The notes below the pieces were generated by a model, which saw only the letters and a program-made list of their open reading frames with translations, was not told the DNA's origin and did not search any database. A stretch of DNA of 64,000 nucleotides, taken from positions 112,049 through 176,048 of the forward strand of contig DATCTK010000016.1 of NCBI GenBank assembly GCA_036567985.1, in the 5' to 3' direction. The position numbers and the translations under genes are program-made. This DNA comes from SZUA-229 sp036567985 (GTDB lineage: Bacteria > Pseudomonadota > Gammaproteobacteria > SZUA-229). Of the stretch, positions 35,168-43,583 are shown one piece after another (the stretch's first letter is position 1; every line of letters begins with the position of its first letter).

Positions 35168-35863
35168 CTACACCGATTTTTTAACCATGATTTTTTTGAT
35201 TTCACCAATCGCCCGGGTCGGGTTTAATCCCTTGGGACAAAACTGCACACAGTTCATAATGCTGTGACAGCGAAACAATTTAAACGGGTCATCCAGCGCC
35301 TGCAGTCGCGCTTCGGTTTGCTGATCACGGGAATCTTTTATAAACCGCGCCGCCTGCAATAAGGCCGCCGGGCCAAGAAATTTATCCGGGTTCCACCAGA
35401 AGGATGGACAGGCCGTTGTGCAACAGCCGCATAAAATACATTCATAAAGTCCATCCAGCTCATCACGTTGTGCCGGCGTCTGTTTCAGTTCCACTTCAGG
35501 CAACGGGTCTTTAACCGTAAGATAAGGCTCAACTTCGCGGTACTGATGATAAAACTGTTCCATATCCACAATCAGGTCACGAATCACCGGCAGGCGCGGC
35601 ATGGGACGAATTTCCACCGGTTCTTTCAAACTCATCAATGGCGTAATACAGGCCAGGCCATTGCTGCCGTTGATGTTCATGCCATCGGAACCACATACCC
35701 CTTCACGGCAGGAACGACGAAAGCTCAGGGTCGGATCCTGTTCCTTGATTAACAGTAGTGCATCCAGCAGCATCATCTCCGCCGACACATCCTGCAATTC
35801 ATAATCCTGCATACGGGGCTGTGTATCGGTTTCAGGGTTGTAGCGATAGATTTGAAAACGCAT
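35168..35863 (-). CDS. sdhB: Succinate dehydrogenase iron-sulfur subunit
   Basis: SdhB carries electrons from FAD to quinone through three Fe-S clusters. The 231-residue protein has the 2Fe-2S loop CREGVCGSD (C52, C57) with C72. Two further cysteine groups, CILCGCCTTACP and CHSIMNCVQFCPKGLNP, hold the 4Fe-4S and 3Fe-4S clusters. It follows sdhA with an 18-bp gap. Confidence 0.97.
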   Translation of the reverse strand: MRFQIYRYNPETDTQPRMQDYELQDVSAEMMLLDALLLIKEQDPTLSFRRSCREGVCGSDGMNINGSNGLACITPLMSLKEPVEIRPMPRLPVIRDLIVDMEQFYHQYREVEPYLTVKDPLPEVELKQTPAQRDELDGLYECILCGCCTTACPSFWWNPDKFLGPAALLQAARFIKDSRDQQTEARLQALDDPFKLFRCHSIMNCVQFCPKGLNPTRAIGEIKKIMVKKSV

Positions 35864-35881
35864 GGGCTTACCTTCGACTAA

Positions 35882-37654
35882 TTAATAAACCCGCGCTTTT
35901 GGCGGGAAGCTGGCAACGGACATGGGACGGGTACGCACCGGTTTGTAATCCAGCTTGTTTTCCTGCAGGCTGTAGAGCGTGTGCTTCATCCAGTTCATAT
36001 CATCACGTTCGAGATAATCAACACGGGAATGGGCACCGCGACTTTCGTGCCTTGCGGCAGCGGAATAGACTGTGGCCAGTGCCACATCAATCAGGTTTTC
36101 CAGTTCCAGTGCTTCCACCCTTGCAGTATTAAACAGCGTTGAGTCATCCTTAATTTTCGCCTGTTTAAATCGCTCGGCAATCGCATGCACATCACTGATG
36201 CCTTTATCCAGCACCTGCTGGGTGCGGAACACACCGCAGTTATCTTCCATCACCTGCTGCAGGTCACGTCGAATCGATTCAATGGATTCACCCTCGCCGG
36301 CTGTATCCCAGCGATGCAGCCGATCGTAGGCCTGCTGCACACTGTCTTCATTTAATGCACGGTGAAAACGGTTTTCTTTCAGGTAGTCGATAATGTGATT
36401 CGCCGCAGCACGACCGAACACCAGAATATCCAGTAGTGAATTACCACCCAGACGGTTTGCGCCATGCACCGAGACACAGGCACATTCACCCGCCGCATAT
36501 AAACCGGCCACCGGTTCTTCCGGTGTATCCTTAACCGGTATCACCACCTGCCCCTGACGGTTGGTGGGAATGCCGCCCATGGTGTAATGGGCCGTTGGAT
36601 AGACCGGTATCGGCTGGCTGGCCGGATCAATACCAAGAAAAGTAATACAGGTCTGGCGAATCCCCGGCAGTCGCAACTGCAATACATCTTCCGGCAGATG
36701 ATCCAGCTTCAGCAACACATGATCTTTTTTCGGCCCGCAACCGCGACCTTCCTTGACCTCGGTATAAATCGAACGACTCACCACATCCCGTGAAGCCAGG
36801 TCTTTCGCAGTGGGGGCATAGCGTTCCATAAACCGCTCGCCTTTGGCATTCACCAGGTAACCACCTTCGCCCCGCGCACCTTCGGTAATCAGCATGCCGC
36901 GACCTGCAATACCAGTTGGGTGAAACTGGAAAAACTCCATGTCCTGTAACGGCACCCCGGCACGTAATGCCATGCCCATGCCATCACCGGTATTGATCAG
37001 CGCATTGGTGGTGGTGCGGTACAACTGCCCTGCACCGCCGGTGGCAAGTAACGTTGTTTTGGCTTCAATAATCAGTTCTTCACCAGTGTGAATATCAAAC
37101 ACAAACGCGCCCAGCACATTGCCTTCATCGTCTTTTAGTAAATCCACCGCAAAGTATTCATCAAAGAAATGGGTTTTGGCGCGAATGTTCTGCTGGTACA
37201 GACTGTGCAGAATCGCATGACCAGTACGGTCGGCCGCGGCACAGGTACGCGCCGCCTGTTCGCCGCCGAAATTCTGTGACTGGCCACCAAACGGACGCTG
37301 GTAAATTTTTCCATTATCCAGCCGTGAAAAGGGCACACCGAAGTGCTCCATTTCATACACCGCTCTGGGTGCGGCTCGGCACATGTATTCAATCGCATCC
37401 TGGTCACCCAGGTAGTCACTGCCCTTTACCGTGTCGAACATGTGCCAGTGCCAGTTATCCGGTAATACATTGGCCAGCGCCGCGTTCATGCCACCCTGTG
37501 CCGCTACCGTGTGCGAACGCGTGGGAAATACTTTCGACACCACCGCCACCGAGGCATCGGCTTCAGCCAGTTGCAGCGCGGCGCGTAAACCGCCACCACC
37601 GGCGCCGATAATCAGCGCATCAAAGCGTCGTCTTGGAATTGAATCGATACTCAT
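35882..37654 (-). CDS. sdhA: Succinate dehydrogenase flavoprotein subunit
   Basis: SdhA oxidises succinate to fumarate. The 590-residue protein has the FAD dinucleotide motif IIGAGGGGLRAAL at 15-27 and the FAD-attachment histidine H48 in PTRSHTVAAQGG. HPTGIAGRGMLITEGARGEG and ANRLGGNSLLD follow in normal order. It overlaps sdhD by 4 bp. It acts on the cytoplasmic face of the inner membrane. Confidence 0.98.
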   Translation of the reverse strand: MSIDSIPRRRFDALIIGAGGGGLRAALQLAEADASVAVVSKVFPTRSHTVAAQGGMNAALANVLPDNWHWHMFDTVKGSDYLGDQDAIEYMCRAAPRAVYEMEHFGVPFSRLDNGKIYQRPFGGQSQNFGGEQAARTCAAADRTGHAILHSLYQQNIRAKTHFFDEYFAVDLLKDDEGNVLGAFVFDIHTGEELIIEAKTTLLATGGAGQLYRTTTNALINTGDGMGMALRAGVPLQDMEFFQFHPTGIAGRGMLITEGARGEGGYLVNAKGERFMERYAPTAKDLASRDVVSRSIYTEVKEGRGCGPKKDHVLLKLDHLPEDVLQLRLPGIRQTCITFLGIDPASQPIPVYPTAHYTMGGIPTNRQGQVVIPVKDTPEEPVAGLYAAGECACVSVHGANRLGGNSLLDILVFGRAAANHIIDYLKENRFHRALNEDSVQQAYDRLHRWDTAGEGESIESIRRDLQQVMEDNCGVFRTQQVLDKGISDVHAIAERFKQAKIKDDSTLFNTARVEALELENLIDVALATVYSAAARHESRGAHSRVDYLERDDMNWMKHTLYSLQENKLDYKPVRTRPMSVASFPPKARVY

Positions 37655-37995
37655 TTAATTGCAACCATAAATAATGCCTTTAAGCCCCACAGGGCACTGC
37701 CCAGTAACACCAGGCCCACCAGACTCAGTGCCAGAATCCGCGCCATCACATTGGGCAGGTAATCCAGCACCACATCGCGCACCCCGATCCAGGCATGCCA
37801 TAAAACTGCCAGTAAAAACAGACCCAGTGCAATATTGTTATAGGGTGTCGCCACCCATGCGAGCCATGCACTGGCACTGAATGCGTCCGCCAGTAACAGA
37901 ACGATGGCAAAGTAAAACAGGCTCAGTGCAATATACACCGCACTGATTCGCTGCATAATCCACGGGCGTAATCCCTGCAGGCCAGGCGCGCTCAT
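37651..37995 (-). CDS. sdhD: Succinate dehydrogenase membrane anchor subunit
   Basis: A 114-residue protein with three membrane helices. LRPWIMQRISAVYIALSLFY at the N-terminus and AVLWHAWIGVRDVVLDYL carry the quinone- and heme-facing residues. It overlaps sdhC by 4 bp and sdhA by 4 bp. Confidence 0.94.
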   Translation of the reverse strand: MSAPGLQGLRPWIMQRISAVYIALSLFYFAIVLLLADAFSASAWLAWVATPYNNIALGLFLLAVLWHAWIGVRDVVLDYLPNVMARILALSLVGLVLLGSALWGLKALFMVAIK

Positions 37996-38375
37996 AATTT
38001 AATTCCCGCAACAATCAGTAACAGCACGATCACTTCCAGTACAAACACCGCCCAGGCAGAGCGAACCGCCTGGGGTTTGTCCAGGCCTATATCCAGGTCG
38101 GTGAGCAGAAAGCGAATGCCGGCAAACAGATGGTGCAACAGCGCCCACAGCAAAAGCAGGCTCAACAGCTGCAAGACAGGATGCGCAAGCAGATTGGCAG
38201 CACGCTCGAACCCCGCACTGCCCTGCAGTGACAGATCGAACAGATAGACGCTAAAGGGAATCGCCAGAAACAGCAGCAGACCACTGATGCGATGCAGAAA
38301 AGACACAAAGCCGGTGACCGGCAGATGGATTTTTAACAGGTTAAGAAAAAAAGGTCGGTTATCCGAAACGGCCAT
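37992..38375 (-). CDS. sdhC: Succinate dehydrogenase cytochrome b556 subunit
   Basis: A 127-residue, three-helix membrane protein. The family signature SFLHRISGLLLF (H28) lies in the first helix, and HHLFAGIRFLLTDLDIG carries the candidate heme histidine. It is the first gene of sdhCDAB-sdhE-ygfX-DUF1249. The 260-bp gap to the divergent ygfZ should hold the promoter, but I could not pick a convincing one. Confidence 0.95.
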   Translation of the reverse strand: MAVSDNRPFFLNLLKIHLPVTGFVSFLHRISGLLLFLAIPFSVYLFDLSLQGSAGFERAANLLAHPVLQLLSLLLLWALLHHLFAGIRFLLTDLDIGLDKPQAVRSAWAVFVLEVIVLLLIVAGIKL

Positions 38376-38635
38376 TATTCATTTTGCCTTTGGGTTTGTT
38401 ATCATCTTTGTCATAGCTACCCTGATTGTAGTGGATTAAAGCCGATCTGCATAAACTGATGCGTTTATTTAAAACCCTGCACAATGCGGGCAATACCCAT
38501 ATTTTTTCTGTGCTAACACTTTTACACAATCTCGCATACTATAACAGACAGATCAGGCTTGATAATCAATCTATCAACCACACATACAGATGCACACTGC
38601 TTACAATAAACGCAAACAGCATGACAGGTAACCCA

Positions 38636-39688
38636 ATGAAACCAGAATGGCTCGATTTTCTAAACGATAATGGCGCGGAAATGGATGATAGACAGGTGGT
38701 CAGTTATGGCAATCTGGAACGTGAACGGCACATGGTGCATACCGGCCTGGTGATCTGCGATCTCAGTCACCAGGGATTGATTTCCGTAGATGGCGAAGAA
38801 GCCAGTGATTTTCTGCAGGGCCAGCTGACCAATGACATTCGCAATGTCAGTGAGCAGCACAGCCAGCTCAGCGCCTACTGCACCCACAAGGGTCGCATGC
38901 TGGCCAACTTCCGTGTATTCAAGCGCGGTGAGAGTTTTTACCTGAGCCTGCCCATGAGCCAGCTGGACGCCACATTGAAACGCATCAGCATGTTTGTGCT
39001 GATGTCAAAAGTGATTATGCGTGACAGCAGTCTCAACCTGATTAAAATGGGCCTGTCCGGCCCTGACGCGGACCAGGTACTGGGGGATATTCTGCCCCAG
39101 CTGCCTGACGAGATCGATGGTAGCAGCCAGTGCAATGGCCTGACCGTGATCCGAATTGCCGGGGTGCACCCACGCTATGAAATCATCGGCGAACTGGATG
39201 CAGTGAAAAAAATCTGGCAGCAACTGGACGTGCATGCCGCACCGGTGGGCGCCGGCCCCTGGGAATCACTGGATATACAGGCGGGTATTCCCACCATCTA
39301 CCCCGCCACCAGCGAAGCCTTTGTGCCGCAGATGACCAATATGCAGGTGATCAATGGCGTCAGCTTCAAGAAGGGCTGCTACACCGGCCAGGAAGTGGTG
39401 GCGCGGATGCAGTACCTGGGCAAGCTAAAGCGCCGCATGTTCAGGATTCATATCGACACGGACGAGCCGGTACAGCCTGCAGACAAACTGTTTGCCGCCA
39501 GCTCCGACACCGCTCAGGGCACCGGGCAGATTGTCAGTGCACAGCCTGACCCCGATGGCGGCTATGTGGCACTGGCGGTGATCAATATCGCCGATGCTGA
39601 AAGCGGCCAGCTCAAACTGCACAATGAAAGCGGCCCGGCGGTGACCCTGCAGGACCTGCCCTACCAGATCAAGGAAAAGGCCAGCTAA
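38636..39688 (+). CDS. ygfZ: Folate-binding protein YgfZ
   Basis: YgfZ uses tetrahydrofolate to support Fe-S cluster enzymes such as MiaB. I use ATG 38636 (MKPEWLDFLN, 350 aa), with ACAGG about 8 nt upstream; the frame is open much further. The conserved motif KKGCYTGQEVVAR with the key cysteine is near residue 242, and an aminomethyltransferase-like fold precedes it. It is divergent from the sdh operon. In E. coli it is adjacent to sdhE-ygfX, so here the sdh genes lie between the two halves of that locus. Confidence 0.95.
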   Translation: MKPEWLDFLNDNGAEMDDRQVVSYGNLERERHMVHTGLVICDLSHQGLISVDGEEASDFLQGQLTNDIRNVSEQHSQLSAYCTHKGRMLANFRVFKRGESFYLSLPMSQLDATLKRISMFVLMSKVIMRDSSLNLIKMGLSGPDADQVLGDILPQLPDEIDGSSQCNGLTVIRIAGVHPRYEIIGELDAVKKIWQQLDVHAAPVGAGPWESLDIQAGIPTIYPATSEAFVPQMTNMQVINGVSFKKGCYTGQEVVARMQYLGKLKRRMFRIHIDTDEPVQPADKLFAASSDTAQGTGQIVSAQPDPDGGYVALAVINIADAESGQLKLHNESGPAVTLQDLPYQIKEKAS

Positions 39689-39755
39689 GAATCACAAGTC
39701 CGCACTAAAGTGCAGGAGCACTTTGAACGTGCGAATGCACGGCCCGCAGGGTGAA

Positions 39756-39773
39756 GCACAGGATGTGCGGAAT
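39756..39773 (-). repeat. Partial family B hairpin, copy 7
   Basis: Read on the minus strand, ATTCC is followed by the hairpin GCAC-ATCCT-GTGC. The loop matches the family form, but the upstream CTCGCGAAATACC part is missing. It lies 45 bp from a family A half-element. Further short palindromes (GTGCAGGAGCAC, GTGCGAATGCAC) lie in the same gap, 39700-39740. Confidence 0.5.
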
Positions 39774-39818
39774 AAATTAGCCAGTGGTTGATTTTGCTCT
39801 GCGACGCGGGTGCACATC

Positions 39819-39847
39819 GGCGTTTATTCGCGTTCATTTGCGGATGA
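39819..39847. repeat. Single family A arm
   Basis: GGCGTTTATTCGCGTTCATT and the following TGCGGATGA match one arm of the family A elements (10-bp units). No opposite arm is found nearby. It lies in the gap between ygfZ and the first HDOD gene. Confidence 0.65.
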
Positions 39848-39920
39848 ATATGCTTTACAGGACACACCCTGGGCATAAAAAATCAACACAACTGACAATA
39901 ACTGATAAAACACACATTAT

Positions 39921-40766
39921 ATGATCAGCATAGAGCACAAGGTTGACGCCTTTTCGGCCCGCATTAAACAGGCCATCGCCTCGGATCAGTTGCAGCTTCC
40001 CTCGCTGCCCGATGTGGCGCTGAATGTCAAAACCGCCTGCGAAAGCGAAACCGCCACCGCGCAGGATATCGCCGAGGTGATCACCCAGGACCCGGCCATG
40101 ACCGCGCGCCTGCTGCAGGTCGCCAATAGCTCGCTTTACCCCTCGCAGCAGCGATCCGATACGGTACCCGCCGCGATTACCAGGCTGGGACTGAAAATGG
40201 TGGTCAACCTGGTAATCAGCCTGTCGATGAAGCAGCTGTATCACACCCACAATGACGTTATTGCCGAACGGTTTCGTGAACTCTGGCTGGCCAGCACCAA
40301 AACCGCGGCGATTGCCCGTCTGCTGGCCCAGAACATTTCACACCTGGATGCCGAACAGGCAATGCTGGCGGGGCTGATTCACAATATCGGAGCATTGCCG
40401 ATTATCCTTATGGCCGAGGATGACGATGACCTGTTCGATAACCCGGAGGCACTGCTCAAGGTGACCCAGACCCTGCAGGGGCCAGTGGGCGCCTATATTT
40501 TCCGTAAATGGCGTTTCCCCGAGATGATGGCCGAGGTTGCCAGTGAATGTTATGATTTTCAGCGCCAGCACAGTGGGCCGGCAGACTACACCGATGTGAT
40601 TCAGGTGGCGCTGATTGAGGGCAGCATCTACACCGGGCTGGCCTGCCCGGAAGACTGGTCGAGTGTTGCCGCTTTCGCACAACTGGGCATAGATACCGAA
40701 TGCCATGTGCTGGATATTGAAGAAAACAAGCTAATTTTTGAAGAAACCAGCTCACTCTTTAAATAA
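39921..40766 (+). CDS. HDOD domain protein, first of a tandem pair
   Basis: A 281-residue protein made almost wholly of one HDOD domain (an HD-GYP-related fold that usually lacks phosphodiesterase residues). LPSLPDVALNVKTACES opens the domain. MLAGLIHNIGALPIILMAED holds a histidine but lacks the HD pair of active enzymes. HDOD proteins act in signalling linked to cyclic di-GMP, stress or motility. The next gene is a close paralogue 58 bp downstream. Confidence 0.9.
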   Translation: MISIEHKVDAFSARIKQAIASDQLQLPSLPDVALNVKTACESETATAQDIAEVITQDPAMTARLLQVANSSLYPSQQRSDTVPAAITRLGLKMVVNLVISLSMKQLYHTHNDVIAERFRELWLASTKTAAIARLLAQNISHLDAEQAMLAGLIHNIGALPIILMAEDDDDLFDNPEALLKVTQTLQGPVGAYIFRKWRFPEMMAEVASECYDFQRQHSGPADYTDVIQVALIEGSIYTGLACPEDWSSVAAFAQLGIDTECHVLDIEENKLIFEETSSLFK

Positions 40767-40824
40767 GCCTCTATAATCTGCTAAAACCAATATTAATAAC
40801 AAGATAAACTTCGACAGGACACCC

Positions 40825-41655
40825 ATGACTGCCAAAGCCGAACAATTCTTTGATCAACTGAAATCCGCCGTAGAATCCGACCAGCTGGTGCTACCCACCC
40901 TGCCGGAAGTGGCACTGAAGATACGCGAAGCAGTCGAAAGCGAAAATTCCTCAGCGCAACAGGTGGCTGAAATACTTACCCAGGACGCCTCTTTATCAGC
41001 CCGTCTGATCCAGGTCTCCAACAGCCCGCTGTACCGCTCGCGAACACCCATCGAGGACCTGCAGATGGCGGTGACCCGGCTGGGCATACGCATGGTAAAA
41101 GACCTGGTGGTGAGCCTGGCCATGAAGCAGATTTACCAGGCCACCTCCGATGTACTGGATGACCACTTCCGTCGCACCTGGAATACCTCGGTTGAAGTGG
41201 CAGCCATCTGTCGCATGCTGGCCACCACCGTACCCGGCATGAACCCGGAACAGGCGCTGCTGGCGGGGCTGATTCACAATATCGGCGCCCTGCCGATTCT
41301 GGTAATGGCGGAAGATGATGATGACCTGTTCAATAACAGTGACGCCCTGGATCAGGTAATCGATGAGCTGCAGGGCCGTGTCGGTGAGCTGATTCTTAAA
41401 ACCTGGAACTTTGGCGACGCCATGACCGAAGTGGTGCGTGAAGCCTGTAATTTCAGCTATGACCACCCCGGTGAAGCTAACCTGGTGGATCTGGTGCAGG
41501 TCGCCCTGCTGCAGGGTGGCCACGTTCGCCAGGCCATCGACTGGTCCAGTGTGCCCGCCTTTGCCAAACTGGGCATGGACACTGAAGTCAATGTGGTAGA
41601 GATCGAGGAAAACCAGGAAATGATCGAGAACACCAAACAGTCCCTGCTCGGCTGA
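40825..41655 (+). CDS. HDOD domain protein, second of a tandem pair
   Basis: A 276-residue paralogue of the upstream gene, similar along its whole length (LPTLPEVALKIREAVESE and LLAGLIHNIGALPILVMAED). The ATG at 40825 has AGGACACCC before it. It also lacks a catalytic HD pair. The tandem copies point to an old duplication. No other signalling domain is attached to either, so partners are unknown. Confidence 0.9.
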   Translation: MTAKAEQFFDQLKSAVESDQLVLPTLPEVALKIREAVESENSSAQQVAEILTQDASLSARLIQVSNSPLYRSRTPIEDLQMAVTRLGIRMVKDLVVSLAMKQIYQATSDVLDDHFRRTWNTSVEVAAICRMLATTVPGMNPEQALLAGLIHNIGALPILVMAEDDDDLFNNSDALDQVIDELQGRVGELILKTWNFGDAMTEVVREACNFSYDHPGEANLVDLVQVALLQGGHVRQAIDWSSVPAFAKLGMDTEVNVVEIEENQEMIENTKQSLLG

Positions 41656-41716
41656 AATCACAGCACTGATCGAACATCAGCAAACAACTAATTAAGCATA
41701 TTCTGTAATATATGCG

Positions 41717-41767
41717 TATAATGTCGGCGTTTTGTGGCATCTCTAAACCATTATGTGCAGAGATGCC
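41717..41767 (+). promoter_or_regulatory. Candidate promoter and 5' UTR hairpin for the FadL-type gene
   Basis: TATAAT at 41717-41722 is a good -10 box; the -35 box is weak. A 9-bp stem, GGCATCTCT (41736-41744) and AGAGATGCC (41759-41767), lies downstream with a 14-nt loop. It falls in the predicted leader, about 30 bp before ATG 41799, and has no T tract. Confidence 0.45.
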
Positions 41768-41798
41768 TTAAGTTTGTACGCGTTAATTAGAGAATTTT

Positions 41799-43097
41799 AT
41801 GAATAAAAAAATCACATTCAGCCTGATTGCCTGCTGCGCAATCGCCCCCGCTGTTCACGCTACCAATGGATATCAACTCACTGGCATCGGCGCCTATCAG
41901 AAGAGCCTGGGGGGCGCAGTCACCGCCAAGCCCGGCTCTGCCATGACCGCAATCACCAACCCGGCGGGCATGGCTCGCATCGGCAAGCGCGCCGACTTCA
42001 GCATGGAAATGTTTATGCCGGAACGGTTTGTTGATTTCACCGCCACCGGTGGTGAAAAAATGGAGTCCGCCGCCGACCTCTACGGTGTACCGGCGCTGGG
42101 CTGGACCGCACCCACCAGCGAAGGCTCGGAGATGTTTTTCGGTGGCGGCATGTATGGCACCTCGGGTCTGGGTACCGATTACCCACTGACCCAGTTTTCT
42201 GCAGCCGGTGGTGGCATGCCCGCCATGTACTTTGAAGGCTACTCGGCGATTCAGTTCTGGCAGATGGCACCTACACTGGCCTGGAATGCCAGCGATAAGC
42301 TGACCTACGGCGTATCACTGAATATCGATTACCAGTCCGTTGCCTTCAAGCAGGGCTTTATTGCCGATACAAACGGTGACGGCGTAGCCAATATGACCAT
42401 GACCAGCTTTGATTTAAGCCGCACTGCACAGGCCTTCGGTTACGGTATCAGCCTCGGTGTGTTATACGACATCAGTGATGACCTCACGGTTGGCGCCAGC
42501 TACAAGAGCAAGCAGACCTTCAGCACATTGAAGTACCAGTTATCAAATGGTGATATCCAGGATTCCACTGGCCAGCTGCCAATGACTGGCTGCAGCGGTA
42601 ATATATGCCCAGCCGGCACCTACTCGCTGAACCTGGATTTCCCTGCGATGTATTCGGTGGGTATGGCTTATCAGCTGAATAAATTCACCAGCCTGTCACT
42701 GGACGTCAAGCAGATCGAATGGTCAAGCACACTGGATCGACTGGATGTTAAAGGCCCGAATGGCGAGCTGATTACCCTGGCCGCTGGCTGGGATGACCAG
42801 ACCATTATTGCCCTGGGTATTGAAGTGGCGGTGAACTATGCACTGAATGTTCGTGCCGGCTATAACAAGGCGGATGCACCATTTGAAGAAAGCTCAACTG
42901 ATACTAACTACATCCTGCCCGCGGTCACGCAAAGCCATTTCGCATTTGGCCTGGACTACCGCATCAACCGCTACTGGCAGATTGGCATGCACGCCTCCAA
43001 AGCCACCGATGAAACCTATACCGGACCCGCACCTACTAATGCAAAGATTGGCCTGGGTATAACCACCTTCGGTATTAACCTGGGTTACCTGTTCTAA
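41799..43097 (+). CDS. OmpP1/FadL family outer-membrane transporter
   Basis: A 432-residue protein with a signal peptide (about residues 1-21, ending AVHA). The FadL N-terminal hatch pattern follows: TNGYQLTGIGAYQKSLGGA and ITNPAGMARIG. The rest alternates amphipathic strands and ends in a C-terminal aromatic residue (LGYLF), as in beta-barrels. Such proteins import long-chain fatty acids or other hydrophobic compounds. No fad genes are nearby, so the substrate is unknown. Confidence 0.92.
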   Translation: MNKKITFSLIACCAIAPAVHATNGYQLTGIGAYQKSLGGAVTAKPGSAMTAITNPAGMARIGKRADFSMEMFMPERFVDFTATGGEKMESAADLYGVPALGWTAPTSEGSEMFFGGGMYGTSGLGTDYPLTQFSAAGGGMPAMYFEGYSAIQFWQMAPTLAWNASDKLTYGVSLNIDYQSVAFKQGFIADTNGDGVANMTMTSFDLSRTAQAFGYGISLGVLYDISDDLTVGASYKSKQTFSTLKYQLSNGDIQDSTGQLPMTGCSGNICPAGTYSLNLDFPAMYSVGMAYQLNKFTSLSLDVKQIEWSSTLDRLDVKGPNGELITLAAGWDDQTIIALGIEVAVNYALNVRAGYNKADAPFEESSTDTNYILPAVTQSHFAFGLDYRINRYWQIGMHASKATDETYTGPAPTNAKIGLGITTFGINLGYLF

Positions 43098-43122
43098 GCT
43101 ACTAAACAGATAAATCCGCGTT

Positions 43123-43159
43123 AAAAAAAACGGCATCAATTATTGATGCCGTTTTTTTT
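43123..43159 (+). terminator. Rho-independent terminator after the FadL-type gene
   Basis: CGGCATCAAT (43131-43140) and ATTGATGCCG (43142-43151) form a 10-bp stem with A8 before and T7 after. It lies 34 bp past the stop. The symmetric flanks could also stop transcription from the opposite side. Confidence 0.9.
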
Positions 43160-43167
43160 ATTGTTGG

Positions 43168-43281
43168 AGTCCGCAAATGAACGCGAATTAACGCAAATGA
43201 TTAGTGAAACGGTGGATCCGCTTCGCTTGATCCACCCTACGTCAGCCTTATTTGCGTTTATTAGCGTTCATTAGCGGACTA
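43168..43281. repeat. Family A element, subtype 2, copy 1 (114 bp) with hairpin cargo
   Basis: The left arm AGTCCGCAAATGAACGC (from 43168) and the right arm ending TTAGCGGACTA (43281) are inverted, with 10-bp inner units. The core holds a separate hairpin, GGTGGATC (43211-43218) and GATCCACC (43229-43236). That hairpin resembles a repeat seen widely in proteobacteria. Confidence 0.8.
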
Positions 43282-43287
43282 TTTTAC

Positions 43288-43389
43288 TCGTTCCCACGCT
43301 CCCGCGTGGGAATGCATACGCACCGTAACGATAATGAAATTAAGCCATATTACGTAGCAAAGGGTTCCCACGCAGGAGCATGGGAACCA
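43288..43389. repeat. GTTCCCACGC-type hairpin repeat pair
   Basis: CGTTCCCACGCTCCCGCGTG, followed by GGAATGCATACG, lies at 43288-43320. GGTTCCCACGCAGGAGCATG, followed by GGAACC, lies at 43362-43387. Each folds as an imperfect hairpin. The same motif is common in intergenic DNA of many proteobacteria. It lies between the two family A subtype 2 elements. Confidence 0.7.
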
Positions 43390-43404
43390 GCCAACTATTA
43401 TAAC

Positions 43405-43579
43405 GTCCGCAAATGAACGCTAATAAACGCTAATGATTAGATGTCGTTATTCAGTAGTGAAGCAGGTTTTGGCAAGAGCCCAGCCCCGATATAATTAGCA
43501 TCGGGCAATAAAAAACGGTAAATCCGTTGCGCTTGATCAACCATCCAGTTTGCGTTTATTGGCGTTCATTTGCGGACTA
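43405..43579. repeat. Family A element, subtype 2, copy 2 (about 175 bp)
   Basis: The left arm GTCCGCAAATGAACGCTAAT (from 43405) and the right arm GCGTTCATTTGCGGACTA (to 43579) are inverted. The core carries a decayed relative of the GGTGGATC hairpin near 43515-43546. A second short hairpin, CCCGAT...ATCGGG, lies near 43486-43505. It ends 5 bp before the nusB stop codon. Confidence 0.75.
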
Positions 43580-43583
43580 CAGC

